Assembly: GCF_017876545.1 (NCBI RefSeq)
Contig: NZ_JAGIOD010000002.1
Span: 1,364,001 to 1,428,000, forward strand
Direction of reading: 5' to 3'
Source of the DNA: Brachybacterium sacelli
GTDB lineage: Bacteria; Actinomycetota; Actinomycetes; Actinomycetales; Dermabacteraceae
DNA: 64,000 nucleotides
The position numbers were made by a program, and so were the translations under genes. The stretch's first letter is position 1; every line of letters begins with the position of its first letter. This document shows, in pieces, positions 8,993 through 19,000 of this stretch. The notes beneath the pieces were generated by a model. The model did no database searches. It was not told where the DNA came from and saw only the letters and a program-made list of their open reading frames with translations.

Positions 8993-10510
8993 ATGACCTC
9001 GCACACCTCCTCCCTCCCCTCCACCGGCACCGCGCAGCTGCGCGCCCGGCAGCTCCGCCTGGCCCGCGGTGGCCGCGTGCTGCACGACGGCATCGACCTC
9101 ACACTCTCCCCGGGCGACCGCCTCGCCGTCGTCGGGGAGAACGGGCGCGGCAAGACCACCCTGCTCGAGGTGCTCGCCGGGACCCTCGAGCCCGACGCCG
9201 GCACCCTCGAGCGTCACGGCAGTCTCGGCGTCGTCCAGCAGGACCTGGCGCTGACCCCCGCGACCCGCACCGTCGGGGACCTGCTCGATCAGCTGCTCGC
9301 TCGGCCCCTGCGCGCGCTGCGGGAGCTCGACGAGGCGGCCGCGGCGCTGGCGGAGGACGTCGGCCCCGCGGCGAGCGCCCGCTACGACGCGGCGCTCGCC
9401 CTGGTCACGTCCGTGGACGCCTGGGACGCGCCGCGCCGGCTCGAGGTCGCTCTCACCGAGGTCGAGGCCGTCACCGAGCGCGCTCGTCCGCTCGACACCC
9501 TCTCGGTGGGCCAGCGCTACCGGGTGCGCCTGGCCGGGGTCCTCGCCGCCCGCGACGACCTGCTGCTGCTGGACGAGCCGACCAATCATCTCGACGCCCG
9601 CGGCCTCGACCACCTCACCCGCGCCCTGAAGGAGCATCCCGGCGCTCTCGCCCTGGTCACCCACGATCGGGCCCTGCTGACGGACGTCGCCACCGCCGTC
9701 CTCGACCTCGACCCGACCAGCGACGGACGCGCCCTGCTGGTCAGCGGCGGCCTGGAGCGGTGGCAGGAGGTCCGAGCACGCGCCCGGGCCGCCTGGGAGG
9801 ACGCCCACCGCGCCCAGCAGGAGGAGCACGCGCGGCTGAGCTCCCGGGCCGAGGAGGCCCGCTCCCGGCTCTCCAGCGGTTGGCGGCCGCCCAAGGGCAC
9901 CGGCAAGCACCAGCGCCAGACCCGTGCCCCCGGCGTGGTGCGGGCGATGAATGACCGGCTCTCCCAGCTCGAGGAGCACCGGCTCGACGTGCCGCCCCCG
10001 CCGCCCCGGCTCACCCTGCCCGCCGCGAGCACCCCGGGCGGTGCGCCCCTGCTGCGAGCTGACGGCGTGGAGGTCACCGGGCGGCTCGAGCGGACCACCC
10101 TGCGGCTCGAGGGCGGTGATCGCCTGCTCGTCGTCGGCCCCAATGGCGCGGGCAAGACCACGCTGCTGCGGGTGCTCGCCGGTGAGCTGGCCCCGGACGA
10201 CGGTGGGGTGCGGGTGCTGGGCGGGGCGCGGGTCGCTCACCTGTCCCAGGAGGACGACGCCCCCGCAGTGCATCGCGGCAGTCCCGGGGAGCGGCGTCGC
10301 CGTGCCCTGGCGGCGCTGTTCGGCCGACGACCGGACGTGCTGCTGCTGGACGAGCCGACGAACCACCTCGGCATCAGCGGAGTTGACGACCTGCTCTCCG
10401 CGCTCGAGGAGTCCCCGTCGGCCGTCGTGCTCGCCACCCACGACCGCTGGGTGCTGCGCGCGCTCGGGCACTGGCCGCGGCTCGTGCTCGGCGAGGCACC
10501 CGGGCGGTGA
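8993..10510 (+). CDS. ABC-F family ATPase, likely ribosome-protection antibiotic-resistance type
   Basis: 505 aa with two nucleotide-binding domains and no membrane segment. NBD1: Walker A GENGRGKT (48-55), signature LSVGQ, Walker B LLLLDEPTNHLD. NBD2: Walker A GPNGAGKT, an altered signature (GSPGERRRR), Walker B VLLLDEPTNHLG. The interdomain linker is charged and helical (EDAHRAQQEEHARLSSRAEEARSR has the family pattern). ABC-F proteins bind the ribosomal E site, and resistance members displace macrolides, lincosamides, streptogramins or pleuromutilins. The leader peptide and short length favour a resistance rather than an EttA-like role; the drug is unknown. GGAAGG lies 7 bases before the ATG. 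Confidence 0.85.
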   Translation: MTSHTSSLPSTGTAQLRARQLRLARGGRVLHDGIDLTLSPGDRLAVVGENGRGKTTLLEVLAGTLEPDAGTLERHGSLGVVQQDLALTPATRTVGDLLDQLLARPLRALRELDEAAAALAEDVGPAASARYDAALALVTSVDAWDAPRRLEVALTEVEAVTERARPLDTLSVGQRYRVRLAGVLAARDDLLLLDEPTNHLDARGLDHLTRALKEHPGALALVTHDRALLTDVATAVLDLDPTSDGRALLVSGGLERWQEVRARARAAWEDAHRAQQEEHARLSSRAEEARSRLSSGWRPPKGTGKHQRQTRAPGVVRAMNDRLSQLEEHRLDVPPPPPRLTLPAASTPGGAPLLRADGVEVTGRLERTTLRLEGGDRLLVVGPNGAGKTTLLRVLAGELAPDDGGVRVLGGARVAHLSQEDDAPAVHRGSPGERRRRALAALFGRRPDVLLLDEPTNHLGISGVDDLLSALEESPSAVVLATHDRWVLRALGHWPRLVLGEAPGR

Positions 10511-10553
10511 GAGGAATGCGGAACCGGAGGCGATCACTGGATACCCTGGGACC

Positions 10554-11942
10554 ATGAGCAACGAAGGACTTCAGGCCGCCCAGCAGAAGATGGCCGACGC
10601 GGGGGTCGCCCAGACCGCGATCGACGTCTTCACCCACTACTACGGTCAGCTCGAGGAGGGAGTCACCGGCACGATTGAAGAGGACACGATCGAGCCCTAC
10701 CTCGACCCGCCGCTGCTCGAGGACGTGCAGATCGATCCCGCCCATGCCAAGCAGGTCTTCGACCAGCTCGCCATCATCGACCTCAACGGCGGGCTCGGCA
10801 CCTCGATGGGCCTGGACCAGGCCAAGTCCCTGCTGCCCGTGCGGGACGGCAAGAGCTTCCTCGACCTCCTCGTCGAGCAGGTCCTCGCCGCCCGGCGCGG
10901 CACCGGGTCCCGCCTGCCGCTGATCTTCATGAACTCCTTCCGCACCCGCGAGGAGACCCTCGAGGTGCTCGAGAAGTACCCCGACCTGCCCGTCGGCGAC
11001 CTCCCGCTGGACTTCCTGCAGAACAAGGAACCCAAGCTGCGCACGGACGACCTCGCCCCGGTCACCTGGGAACAGGACCCGGCGCTGGAGTGGTGCCCGC
11101 CCGGCCACGGCGACCTCTACACCGCCCTGCAGACCTCCGGGCTGCTGCAGCAGCTGCTGGACGCCGGCTTCAAGTACGCCTCCGTCTCGAACTCGGACAA
11201 CCTCGGCACCGTCCCGAACCCGGTGCTCGCCTCCTGGTTCGCGTCCACGGGCGCCCCCTACGCCGCCGAGCTGTGCCGCCGCACCCCGGCGGACCGCAAG
11301 GGCGGCCACCTCGCGGTGCGCACGTCCGACGGCCGCCTCATCCTGCGCGATACGGCGCAGACCCCGGCCGAGGAGATGGACTACTTCACCGACGAGCACC
11401 GGCACCCGTTCTTCCACACCAACAACCTGTGGTTCGACCTCGAGAAGCTCGACGCCGTGCTCACGGAGCGCGACGGGGTCATGGGCCTGCCGCTGATCCG
11501 CAACGAGAAGACGGTGGACCCGGCCGAGAAGTCCAGCCCCGCCGTCTACCAGCTCGAGTCCGCCATGGGCGCGGCGATCGAGGTGTTCGACGGGGCGACC
11601 GCGATCGTCGTCGGCCGCGACCGCTTCCTGCCGGTGAAGTCCACCAGCGACCTGCTGCTGATCCGCTCCGACGTGTACACGCTGGACGAGCGCGCGGCGC
11701 TGGTCCAGCAGGTCGACCCGGTGCCGACGGTGTCGCTGGCCGCGGACTCCTACAAGCTGATCGGCGACTTCGAGCCGCGCTTCCCGCACGGAGTCCCCTC
11801 CCTCAAGGACGCCGTCAGCCTCGACGTCCAGGGGGACTGGACCTTCGGCGTCGACGTCAGCGTGGTCGGCGACGCGGTGCTCGGCGAGGAGGGCGGCGAG
11901 GTGCCCGAGGGCGCCCGCGTCGGCACCGTCAGCCCCGCCTGA
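10554..11942 (+). CDS. UTP--glucose-1-phosphate uridylyltransferase (eukaryote-like UDPGP family)
   Basis: 462 aa. Makes UDP-glucose from UTP and glucose 1-phosphate for cell-envelope glycans and trehalose/glycogen. The nucleotide-binding loop IDLNGGLGTSMGLDQAKS, the PPGHGDLYTAL substrate motif, SNSDNLG and the C-terminal left-handed beta-helix region identify the long UDPGP family of eukaryotes and some actinobacteria rather than bacterial GalU. TACCCT lies 6 bases before the ATG and there is no Shine-Dalgarno, so the message is probably leaderless. Nothing suggests co-transcription with the ABC-F gene 43 bases upstream. Confidence 0.92.
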   Translation: MSNEGLQAAQQKMADAGVAQTAIDVFTHYYGQLEEGVTGTIEEDTIEPYLDPPLLEDVQIDPAHAKQVFDQLAIIDLNGGLGTSMGLDQAKSLLPVRDGKSFLDLLVEQVLAARRGTGSRLPLIFMNSFRTREETLEVLEKYPDLPVGDLPLDFLQNKEPKLRTDDLAPVTWEQDPALEWCPPGHGDLYTALQTSGLLQQLLDAGFKYASVSNSDNLGTVPNPVLASWFASTGAPYAAELCRRTPADRKGGHLAVRTSDGRLILRDTAQTPAEEMDYFTDEHRHPFFHTNNLWFDLEKLDAVLTERDGVMGLPLIRNEKTVDPAEKSSPAVYQLESAMGAAIEVFDGATAIVVGRDRFLPVKSTSDLLLIRSDVYTLDERAALVQQVDPVPTVSLAADSYKLIGDFEPRFPHGVPSLKDAVSLDVQGDWTFGVDVSVVGDAVLGEEGGEVPEGARVGTVSPA

Positions 11943-12090
11943 TCTCGGCGGCGGTGCCGGGCCGCGCCCCCTGCGCCGCCGTCCTGTCCCGCGTCCCGCC
12001 ACGCTGGTTTCGCGGCGCCGTCCTCCCGCTGCGCCCCTGCGCCGCGCCCCTGCGCCGCCGTCCCGCCGCGCCCCCGCGCCGGCCAACCGC
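11943..12090. other. GC-rich low-complexity intergenic stretch
   Basis: First part of a 336-base gap without a recognisable gene. It is an extreme C/G run with imperfect repetition; GCGCCCCTGCGCC occurs twice in exact tandem at 12031-12056. No promoter or coding signal is evident. The second part of the gap contains a long palindrome (12091-12147) and the 131-base leader of the next gene, where I see no clear promoter. Confidence 0.6.
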
Positions 12091-12147
12091 CGAGATCGAC
12101 ATGGGGACCACTTTGCTCGGTTCAAGGTGGTCCCCATGTCGATCTCG
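12091..12147. repeat. long palindrome, copy 1 (upstream of the AbiEi/DUF559-like gene)
   Basis: Perfect 21-base inverted repeat (12091-12111 and 12127-12147), whose left arm contains GAGATCGACATGGGG. A G-T wobble and three further pairs extend it to 25 pairs with a 7-base loop (CTCGGTT). The left arm plus flank (12088-12114) is identical over 27 bases to 13365-13391 on the other side of the gene. No T tract follows, so it is not a standard terminator. Confidence 0.9.
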
Positions 12148-12278
12148 ATCTGCCGGTGGTGCATCGCGCGACGTGCCCGACGGGGAATCGCCTGGGGAGG
12201 GCCGTGCGCTCGGGCCGCTCACCTGCGGGCTGTGGAAACGTCTGCTCCCTCGTGGCGGCACGGCCCGATGCTGTTCGT

Positions 12279-13301
12279 ATGACCGGCAGACCCCGTCCGC
12301 TCCCGCCCGAGCTGCCCTACACCGTGTTCACCGCGACCGAGGCACGCCGTGCCGGCATCTCGGCGTCGAGGTTGCGGGCGTCGGACCTCAGATCCCTCAG
12401 TCACGACCTGTGGGCCCGGACCGACGGGACCGTGACCGAGCGCGACATCGTTGCCGCGCTCTGTCGACGCGACCGCCACGTCTTCGCCGTCGGGCTCACG
12501 GCGGCGCGCCTCTGGGGCTTTCCCCTGCCCGGATCCCTCGGGCGCGAGGTGGTCGCCGCCCCGTCCTCGCCACGCAGGGTCGGCGGACGCCGGGTGTACA
12601 AACCGGGCGGACGCGCCGTCGACACCCGGATCCACATGGGCACCTCGGGGACGCTGCGCCGGGAATCGGCCCTCGTGCACTGGAGCCGCTTGTCCGTCGA
12701 CCGGGTCCGTCTCGGCGAGGAGCCGGGCGTGCGGCTCACCTCGCGGATCCGGACCCTGCTCGACCTCGCGGGGATACTCGGGCAGGACGACCTCGTCATC
12801 ATCGGCGACCATCTCGTGCGCATGCCCCGCCCGGCGCTGGAAGGGAGGGCTGATCCTCATGCCTCGGTCGAGGAGCTGGCCGAGATCGCGGCGCGGTTCC
12901 GCGGACGGGGAGCAATCACGGTGCGGGAGGCGATGGCCCAGGCGCGCGTGAGCAGCGACTCACCGGCGGAGACCCGCCTGCGTCTGGCCGTGGTGAGGGC
13001 GGGGCTGCCTGAACCCCTCGTCAACGTCCGCGCCGTGGTGAACTCCGGCGAGAGGCGTGAACCCATCGACCTCGGCGAGCCGGACCTGCACTGGCCACGA
13101 TGGCGGGTCGCCCTCGAGCACGAGGGCCCGAGGCACCTGCGCGCCGAACAGTTGCCGCGGGACATCGCGCGTGCGGAGCGGCGGGAGAAGGCCGGGTGGA
13201 TCGAGGTCCGCACGACGGCCGGGGACCTCGGCACTGGTTGTCGCAGGGGCGTGGCGCGAGTCCGGGACGCCCTCCTCCGGCACGGCTGGCAACCTTCCTG
13301 A
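12279..13301 (+). CDS. hypothetical protein, AbiEi-like N-terminus with DUF559/endonuclease-like C-terminus
   Basis: 340 aa. The N-terminus looks like a small winged-helix segment (VFTATEARRAGISASRLRAS) as in AbiEi-type antitoxin domains. The middle (RIRTLLDLAGIL) and C-terminus (PDLHWPRWRVALEHEGPRHL, then IARAERREKAGWIEVR) follow the pattern of actinobacterial proteins with a Vsr/DUF559-type restriction-endonuclease fold; D in PDL, E in LEHEG and later basic residues could be active-site positions. No AbiEii toxin partner is adjacent. Whether it is a nuclease is inference. Two near-identical palindromes flank it (131 bases before, 65 after), suggesting a unit that moves or spreads. No convincing Shine-Dalgarno; the start is the first ATG that keeps the domain. 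Confidence 0.65.
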   Translation: MTGRPRPLPPELPYTVFTATEARRAGISASRLRASDLRSLSHDLWARTDGTVTERDIVAALCRRDRHVFAVGLTAARLWGFPLPGSLGREVVAAPSSPRRVGGRRVYKPGGRAVDTRIHMGTSGTLRRESALVHWSRLSVDRVRLGEEPGVRLTSRIRTLLDLAGILGQDDLVIIGDHLVRMPRPALEGRADPHASVEELAEIAARFRGRGAITVREAMAQARVSSDSPAETRLRLAVVRAGLPEPLVNVRAVVNSGERREPIDLGEPDLHWPRWRVALEHEGPRHLRAEQLPRDIARAERREKAGWIEVRTTAGDLGTGCRRGVARVRDALLRHGWQPS

Positions 13302-13366
13302 CCGTGGGACGTCCGCCGTGGCGCATGATGCAGCGGGGGCGGGCGGTCACGTGGGGAACGGACACG

Positions 13367-13425
13367 CCGAGATCGACATGGGGACCACTTTCGGCCCAGG
13401 AAAGTGGGCCCCATGTCGATCTCGG
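13367..13425. repeat. long palindrome, copy 2 (downstream of the AbiEi/DUF559-like gene)
   Basis: 26-pair stem (13367-13392 with 13400-13425), one A-G mismatch, 7-base loop GGCCCAG. Its left arm repeats copy 1 exactly over 24 bases of the stem and differs mainly in the loop. It sits in the gap where the AbiEi/DUF559-like gene and the GH76 gene converge. Confidence 0.9.
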
Positions 13426-13518
13426 TTCCCGCGTCTTGATGCCCGGTTCTCGATACCCAGGCACGTGGTGACGTTCTCGGCGGGGTCGTGGCGGGGCGTG
13501 CGGTGCGGGGCCGGCGGC

Positions 13519-14799
13519 TCAGGTCAGGTGGGGCCAGAGCGGGCGCGGGGCGGCGGCGAGGGCGAGGGAACGGGCGAAGCCGGCCTGGTCCAGCAGGTGC
13601 GTGCCGACGTCGGTCTCCCGCGAGTCGGTGACCAGATCGGTCTCCGGGTCGCGCCGGGTCGCCCACAGCCGCTGGGCATACGCCTCGGTGATCTTCCGGC
13701 CCTGCACCCGGGCGCCCAGGATCGACTCGGCCATCAGCAGGTTCGACAGCAGGATCGCGTTGAACTGGAGCGGCTGCTCGTCGAAAGGGCCGCCCTCCTC
13801 GAAGGGCCGGTAGTGCGCGATCACGGCCTCGACCAGGGCCAGGGCGTTCTCGCGGTGGACGGACTCGCCGGTGATCTCGTAGGCGAGGGCCTCGGCACCC
13901 AGCGGCACGCCCTGGTTGTAGGTCCAGAAGGTGGTGTCGATCTCCCCGTCGGGCTGGATGTTGTCCCAGTACAGACCCTCCGGGGCCAGCAGGGTCTCCC
14001 GGGCCCAGTGCATCCACCGCAGGGCGTCCTCGAGCGCTGCGGGGTCCCCGTTCAGCTGGTACAGGCGCAGAGCGACCTTCGCCGAGGGGACGGTGGAGAC
14101 GGTGTTGCGACTGCGCATCCCTGCGCCCTGGGTCCAGAAGATGCCGCCGGGGGAGGCGAAGGCCGGGTCGGTCGACTCCCCGGAGCGGAAGAGCTCCAGC
14201 AGCGCCGCGGCACGCCCCAGATCACCCGCGGTCCCACCGCTGACCAGGTGCTGCTCGATCTCGAGCAGCGCGATCCAGTCGTTGTCGTCGTAATAGAAGT
14301 CGCCGTGGGCGCCCTGGGCGGAGTCGGTCGCGGCGGTGTATCCGGGCAGGCCCGTGGTGCCGCCCGCGGGGTACCAGTAGTGCTCCTGGGCGCGGATCAG
14401 GGCGGCGTCGGCCGCGTCGAGGTCGAGTCCGCCGGTGTCCGCGGGCGGGCCGCCGGCCCCGAGCGCGGCGATCAGCTCGGTGACCGCGGCGCGGGCCTGC
14501 GACAGCGGCCAGACGAAGGTGAACTCGGGATCGTCCTCCTGGCGGGGGACGCGTTCGATGAGCATGTCCGGGTCCGTCTCGGCGCGGAAATGCGTCAGCA
14601 GCGCCTCGGAGGCCGCGATCGCGCGGGCACGGGCCTCCGCGGGGTCGACGCCGGGACCGGGTCGCTCGACGGGCGCCGCGGTGGCCGCGGGCGCGGCGGT
14701 GGCCGCGGGCGCGGCGGCGAGGGCCGCCGTGGAGGTGAGGGCGGCGGCGGAGAGCACGCCGCGGCGCGAGGGAGCAGGGGGAGCGGCCGGATCGGTCAT
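13519..14799 (-). CDS. glycoside hydrolase family 76 (alpha-1,6-mannanase-like), secreted
   Basis: 426 aa. The N-terminus SRRGVLSAAALTSTAALAAA is a twin-arginine-type signal peptide with cleavage near the Ala/Pro-rich stretch. The catalytic Asp pair of GH76 is visible in FYYDDNDWIALLE (Asp171, Asp172), and the TYNQG and EGLYWDNI segments are typical of the (alpha/alpha)6 barrel. GH76 enzymes cut alpha-1,6-mannan, so a role in mannan use or remodelling of the cell's own mannose glycans is likely. GAGGTGC lies before the ATG on its strand. Confidence 0.85.
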   Translation of the reverse strand: MTDPAAPPAPSRRGVLSAAALTSTAALAAAPAATAAPAATAAPVERPGPGVDPAEARARAIAASEALLTHFRAETDPDMLIERVPRQEDDPEFTFVWPLSQARAAVTELIAALGAGGPPADTGGLDLDAADAALIRAQEHYWYPAGGTTGLPGYTAATDSAQGAHGDFYYDDNDWIALLEIEQHLVSGGTAGDLGRAAALLELFRSGESTDPAFASPGGIFWTQGAGMRSRNTVSTVPSAKVALRLYQLNGDPAALEDALRWMHWARETLLAPEGLYWDNIQPDGEIDTTFWTYNQGVPLGAEALAYEITGESVHRENALALVEAVIAHYRPFEEGGPFDEQPLQFNAILLSNLLMAESILGARVQGRKITEAYAQRLWATRRDPETDLVTDSRETDVGTHLLDQAGFARSLALAAAPRPLWPHLT

Positions 14800-14906
14800 G
14801 GAAAGGCACCTCGGTGTGCGATCGGGAGTGGGGCGGCCCCCACGGTAGTGGCCGCTGTGACCTGGCGCACCCGCTCTCGCCGATGCCGAGCGGCGGGCGC
14901 CGCGCC

Positions 14907-16019
14907 TCACACGGTGCGGCGCTGACCCCGGGACGCGGCGTCCTCGTCCTTGACCAGGAGGTTCCCGATCGGCGGATCGGTGACCCAGCTCGTCACCGTG
15001 GCCACGATGCGCCGGGAGAGCACCGCCGTGATCGCCAGACCGATGACGACCAGCACCAGGGGAGCCCACCAGTTCTCGACCCAGGCGAAGGGCTCGTCGA
15101 CGTAGCGGATCGGCAGCAGCACCAGCGGATGCAGGAGGTAGATGGTCAGCGAACGGGCCCCGAGCGCGGTCCAGAACGTCTCGCCCAGCGGGGTCGCGAG
15201 CAGGAGCGCGACGGTCCCGATCATCCCGGCCGCGAGCACCAGGACCTGCATGATGATCGCGACCGGGGTTTCGTAGGGGCCGTCGGCGTAGCTGCCGCGG
15301 AGGAAGAAGCGGGCCACGGAGAACATCTCGTGGGTGGCGAAGGAGAACGCCAGCGCCCCCACCAGCACGAGAACGCCGATCCACACCCGGTGACGCATCG
15401 TCTTCAGCTTCTGCAGCATCTCCGGCGTCGTCACCAGCCCCAGCACGAAGAACGGCATCATCTCGAAGAAGCGTCCCAGGGTGAAGGTCCCGTCGAGGCC
15501 GGGATCCAGCGGCGCGATGACCGCGATGGCGACGGCGAACACGAGCGGATACCGCAGCGCCCGCAGCACCGGTGTCGCCAGGCGCCACATCAGCAGCGCC
15601 AGCAGGAACCACAGCGTCCAGGCGGTGGAGGTGAACTGCAGATGGAACTCCTGGCCCAGCAGCAGGGTCTTGCCGACCTCGTGGAGCATCTGGAAGATCA
15701 GGTACGGCACGGCCATCGCCGTCAGCAGACGCCGCACCTGTCTCGGCTCATTGCGGTAGGACCGCGAGAGGAACCCCGAGATCGCCACGAACGCTGCCAT
15801 GTGGAAGGAGTAGATCCAGGTGTGGATCGCGCCCCCGAGGTAGTCGCCCTTGCCGTCGAAGCACTCGAGTGTGTGCCCGATGACGACGAGGGTGATCAGG
15901 ATGCCGCGCGCGTTGTCCAGGAACGGATCACGAGGCTTCTTCCCCGCAGCGGTCGGCGGGACCGCCGTACCGGCCTGCGGGGCATCGGGGCGCGGACTTC
16001 TCGGGTCGGCGTCGGCCAT
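14907..16019 (-). CDS. integral membrane acyltransferase (fucose 4-O-acetylase-like, Acyltransferase_3 family)
   Basis: 370 aa, about ten hydrophobic segments. The first carries DNARGILITLVVIGHTLE with the family's conserved histidine, followed by YSFHMAAFVAISGFLSRSY; the late segment ARSLTIYLLHPLVLLP is also typical. Such proteins transfer acetyl or other acyl groups from the cytoplasm onto sugars of envelope polysaccharides. The charged tails are cytosolic. It is followed on the same strand by the GH76 gene 107 bases on, so both may modify surface glycans; no shared promoter is visible. Confidence 0.82.
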   Translation of the reverse strand: MADADPRSPRPDAPQAGTAVPPTAAGKKPRDPFLDNARGILITLVVIGHTLECFDGKGDYLGGAIHTWIYSFHMAAFVAISGFLSRSYRNEPRQVRRLLTAMAVPYLIFQMLHEVGKTLLLGQEFHLQFTSTAWTLWFLLALLMWRLATPVLRALRYPLVFAVAIAVIAPLDPGLDGTFTLGRFFEMMPFFVLGLVTTPEMLQKLKTMRHRVWIGVLVLVGALAFSFATHEMFSVARFFLRGSYADGPYETPVAIIMQVLVLAAGMIGTVALLLATPLGETFWTALGARSLTIYLLHPLVLLPIRYVDEPFAWVENWWAPLVLVVIGLAITAVLSRRIVATVTSWVTDPPIGNLLVKDEDAASRGQRRTV

Positions 16020-16054
16020 GGGGCTCCTCGATGCTCAGGTCTGGGAGGACCGCG

Positions 16055-19000
16055 TCAGGCTACGACGTCGGCGCCTCGACCGCGCCGAGGCGCGCCCGAC
16101 CCTGCGTGGCCACGGGCATAGCCGCGCCCACCGGTGAGATCCAGCTGGTGCGGCAGGGGGTTGCCGTAGCGGTGGTCGGTGGCGCTGATTGCCTGCTCGC
16201 GCAGGAAGGCCAGCATCTCCACCCGGGCGCTGACGAGAACCGGACCGGTGAACAGCGCGACCTCGACGTTCTGGGCGATCGCCGTGCGCAGGTCCTCGTC
16301 GGCCTCCCCGAGCAGACGGATCCGCGACTGCGCGAGACCGGGCACCCGGCGGGCGAAGTCCGGCGCGTCCTCGACCTGGACCTGCGCTCCCGAGAGCGCC
16401 GCGGCGGTGGCGACCTCGGCCAGCACCGGATCGGCGAGGGAGACCTCCACCTCGGCGTCGACCGTCGCCGCGGCATGCAGCACGCGGGCGAGCTCGGCGG
16501 CGGAGGTCCCGGCGGCGGCGCGGATCAGGACCGGGAGGGGCAGGTGGCGCAGCACGTTGATCTCCCCGTGCAGATCCTGCACGTCGCGGGGGCCGAAGGT
16601 GTCGGCCCAGTGCTCGCGGTCGGAATGCCGGGCCGCGGCGAGCCACGAGTCCTCGTCGGCGACCGCCAGGGCGGTGCCCGCATCGGCGGCGTCCATGAGG
16701 TGGACGAGGTAGTTGGGCCCACCCGCCTTCGAGGTCTGCCCGATCGCCGAGCGCTTCCACCCGCCGAACGGCTGACGCTGCACGATGGCCCCGGTGATGC
16801 CGCGATTGACGTACAGGTTGCCGGCCTCGACATGCTCGGTCCACCAGGCGATCTCCGCCGGGTCCAGGGAGTGCAGCCCGGCCGTGAGCCCATAGGCGGT
16901 GCCGTTCTGTATCCGCACGGCGTCCTCGAGGGTCTCGGCGTGGATCATGCCGAGCACCGGGCCGAAGTACTCCGTGAGGTGGAAGGCGGAGCCCTCCTCG
17001 ACGCCCGCGCGGACGCCGGGGGAGAAGAGACGGCCGGACTTGTCCAGCTGCCGGGGGCGCGAGAGCCAGGTCTCCCCGTCGCCCAGCTCGCTGAGGCCCG
17101 AGGCGAGCTTCTCGCCGGGCTGCTCGATGACGGGGCCCATCTGCACGGTCGGGTCCGTCGGCTCGCCGACGTGGAGGCTGAGGACCGCATCGGCCAACTG
17201 TGCGGAGAAGCGACGGGAGTCGGAGACGGAGCCGACGGTGATCACCAGGGAGGCGGCCGAGCACTTCTGCCCGGCATGACCGAAGGCGCTGGTGGCGACG
17301 TCGTGCGCGGCCAGGTCGAGATCCGCGTGCGGGGTGACGATGATCGAGTTCTTCCCGCTGGTCTCGGCGAGGATCCTCAGCTCCGGCCGCCAGGAGGCGA
17401 ACATCTCGGCGGTGTCCGAGCCGCCGGTGAGGATGAGCTGATCGATCCGGGGATCGGCGATCAGGGCGCGACCCACCTCGTTCTCCGGGACGTCCACGAG
17501 GGTCAGGACGCCCTCGGGGACACCCGCCTCGTGCAGCAGGCGGCCGATGAGGGCGCCGCAGCGCCGGGACTGCGGGGCCGGTTTCATGATCACGGCGCTC
17601 CCGGTGACCAGCGCCGCCAGTGTGCCGCCGGTGGGGATCGCGACCGGGAAGTTCCACGGCGGGGTGACCAGCGTCAGTCGGCGTGGCGCGAAGGCGACGT
17701 CCTCCTCGCGATCCAGCTGCTCGGCCTGCTCGGCGTAGTAGAGGGCGAAGTCGATGGCCTCGCTGATCTCCGGATCGCCCTGCTCGAAGGTCTTGCCCGT
17801 CTCTGACGCCATGACCTCGAGCAGGTCGGCGCGGTGCGCGGCCAGGGTGCCGGCGGCGCGGCGCAGCACCTGGGCGCGCCGGGAAGCCGGCAGCGCTGAC
17901 CAGGCCCGCTGGGCCTCGACCGCCCGCGCGATCATCGACCGGACGCCCTCGACCGTCTCGATCCGGGCAGCGCGGACCTCCTCCTCGCCGAGGGTGGAGG
18001 CCCGGATGCGATGGGTGATGGTCTCGGCCCACGCCTGGTTCGCGGGCGTGGACAGATCGGTGTCGGGAGTGTTGCGGAAGGCGCCGGGGACGGCGGGCAG
18101 GGTCGGGGTGCCCAGCGCGATGGGCTCGCCGCCGCGGGTCTCGAGCGTACGGTCCTGGTCGCGGTGGGTGTTTGCCGAGGTCTCGGTCAGGGCCCGTTGG
18201 AGGGCGCGGGTGAAGCGCTCCTGCTCGCGGCCGAACAGATCCGGCTCGGTGTCGAGCTCGAAGGCGGCCGACAGGAAGTTCTCGGAGGAGGCGTTCTCCT
18301 CGAGGCGGCGCACCAGATAGGACACGGCGACGTCGAAGTGGTGGGGGTGGACCACCGGGACGTAGAGCCGCATGGTCCCGGTCGCCTCGCGGACCACCGC
18401 CTGCTGGCCGGGCGCCATGCCGGCGAGCATCTCGAATTCGACGCCGCTGCCGTCGCCGGCGGGGATGTTCCGCTCGCCCATCAGCAGATGCGCGAAGGCG
18501 ACATCGAAGAGGTTGTGGCCGGCCACGCCCAGGTGCACGGAGGCCAGCTGCTGGGGATGCAGGGCTTCGAGCAGCATCCGCTTGTACTGCGCGTCGGTCT
18601 CCTCCTTGCTGAGCAGCGGAGCCTGCGTCCACCCGTGCACGGAGGCGTCGACCTTCTCCATCGCGAGATTCGCCCCCTTGACCAGGCGCACCTTCACCGG
18701 CGCACCCCCGGCGGCCACGCGGCGTTCGGCGAAGCGACGCAGCCGCTCCATCGCCGAGGGCGCATCGGGGAGATAGGCCTGCAGCACGACCCCGGCGTGC
18801 AGCTGCGCGAGCTCGGGACGGTCCAGCAGCTTCTCGAAGACCTGCAGGGTCAGCTCGAGGTCCCGGTACTCCTCCATGTCCATGTTCACGAAGGTGGGAT
18901 GGTCCCCGCGGGCCGCATCGAGGTACAGCGGCAGCAGGGTCTCGACGATGTGCTCGACGGTCTGGGAAGCGGCCCACAGGGGAAGGTGGTCCACGATCGA

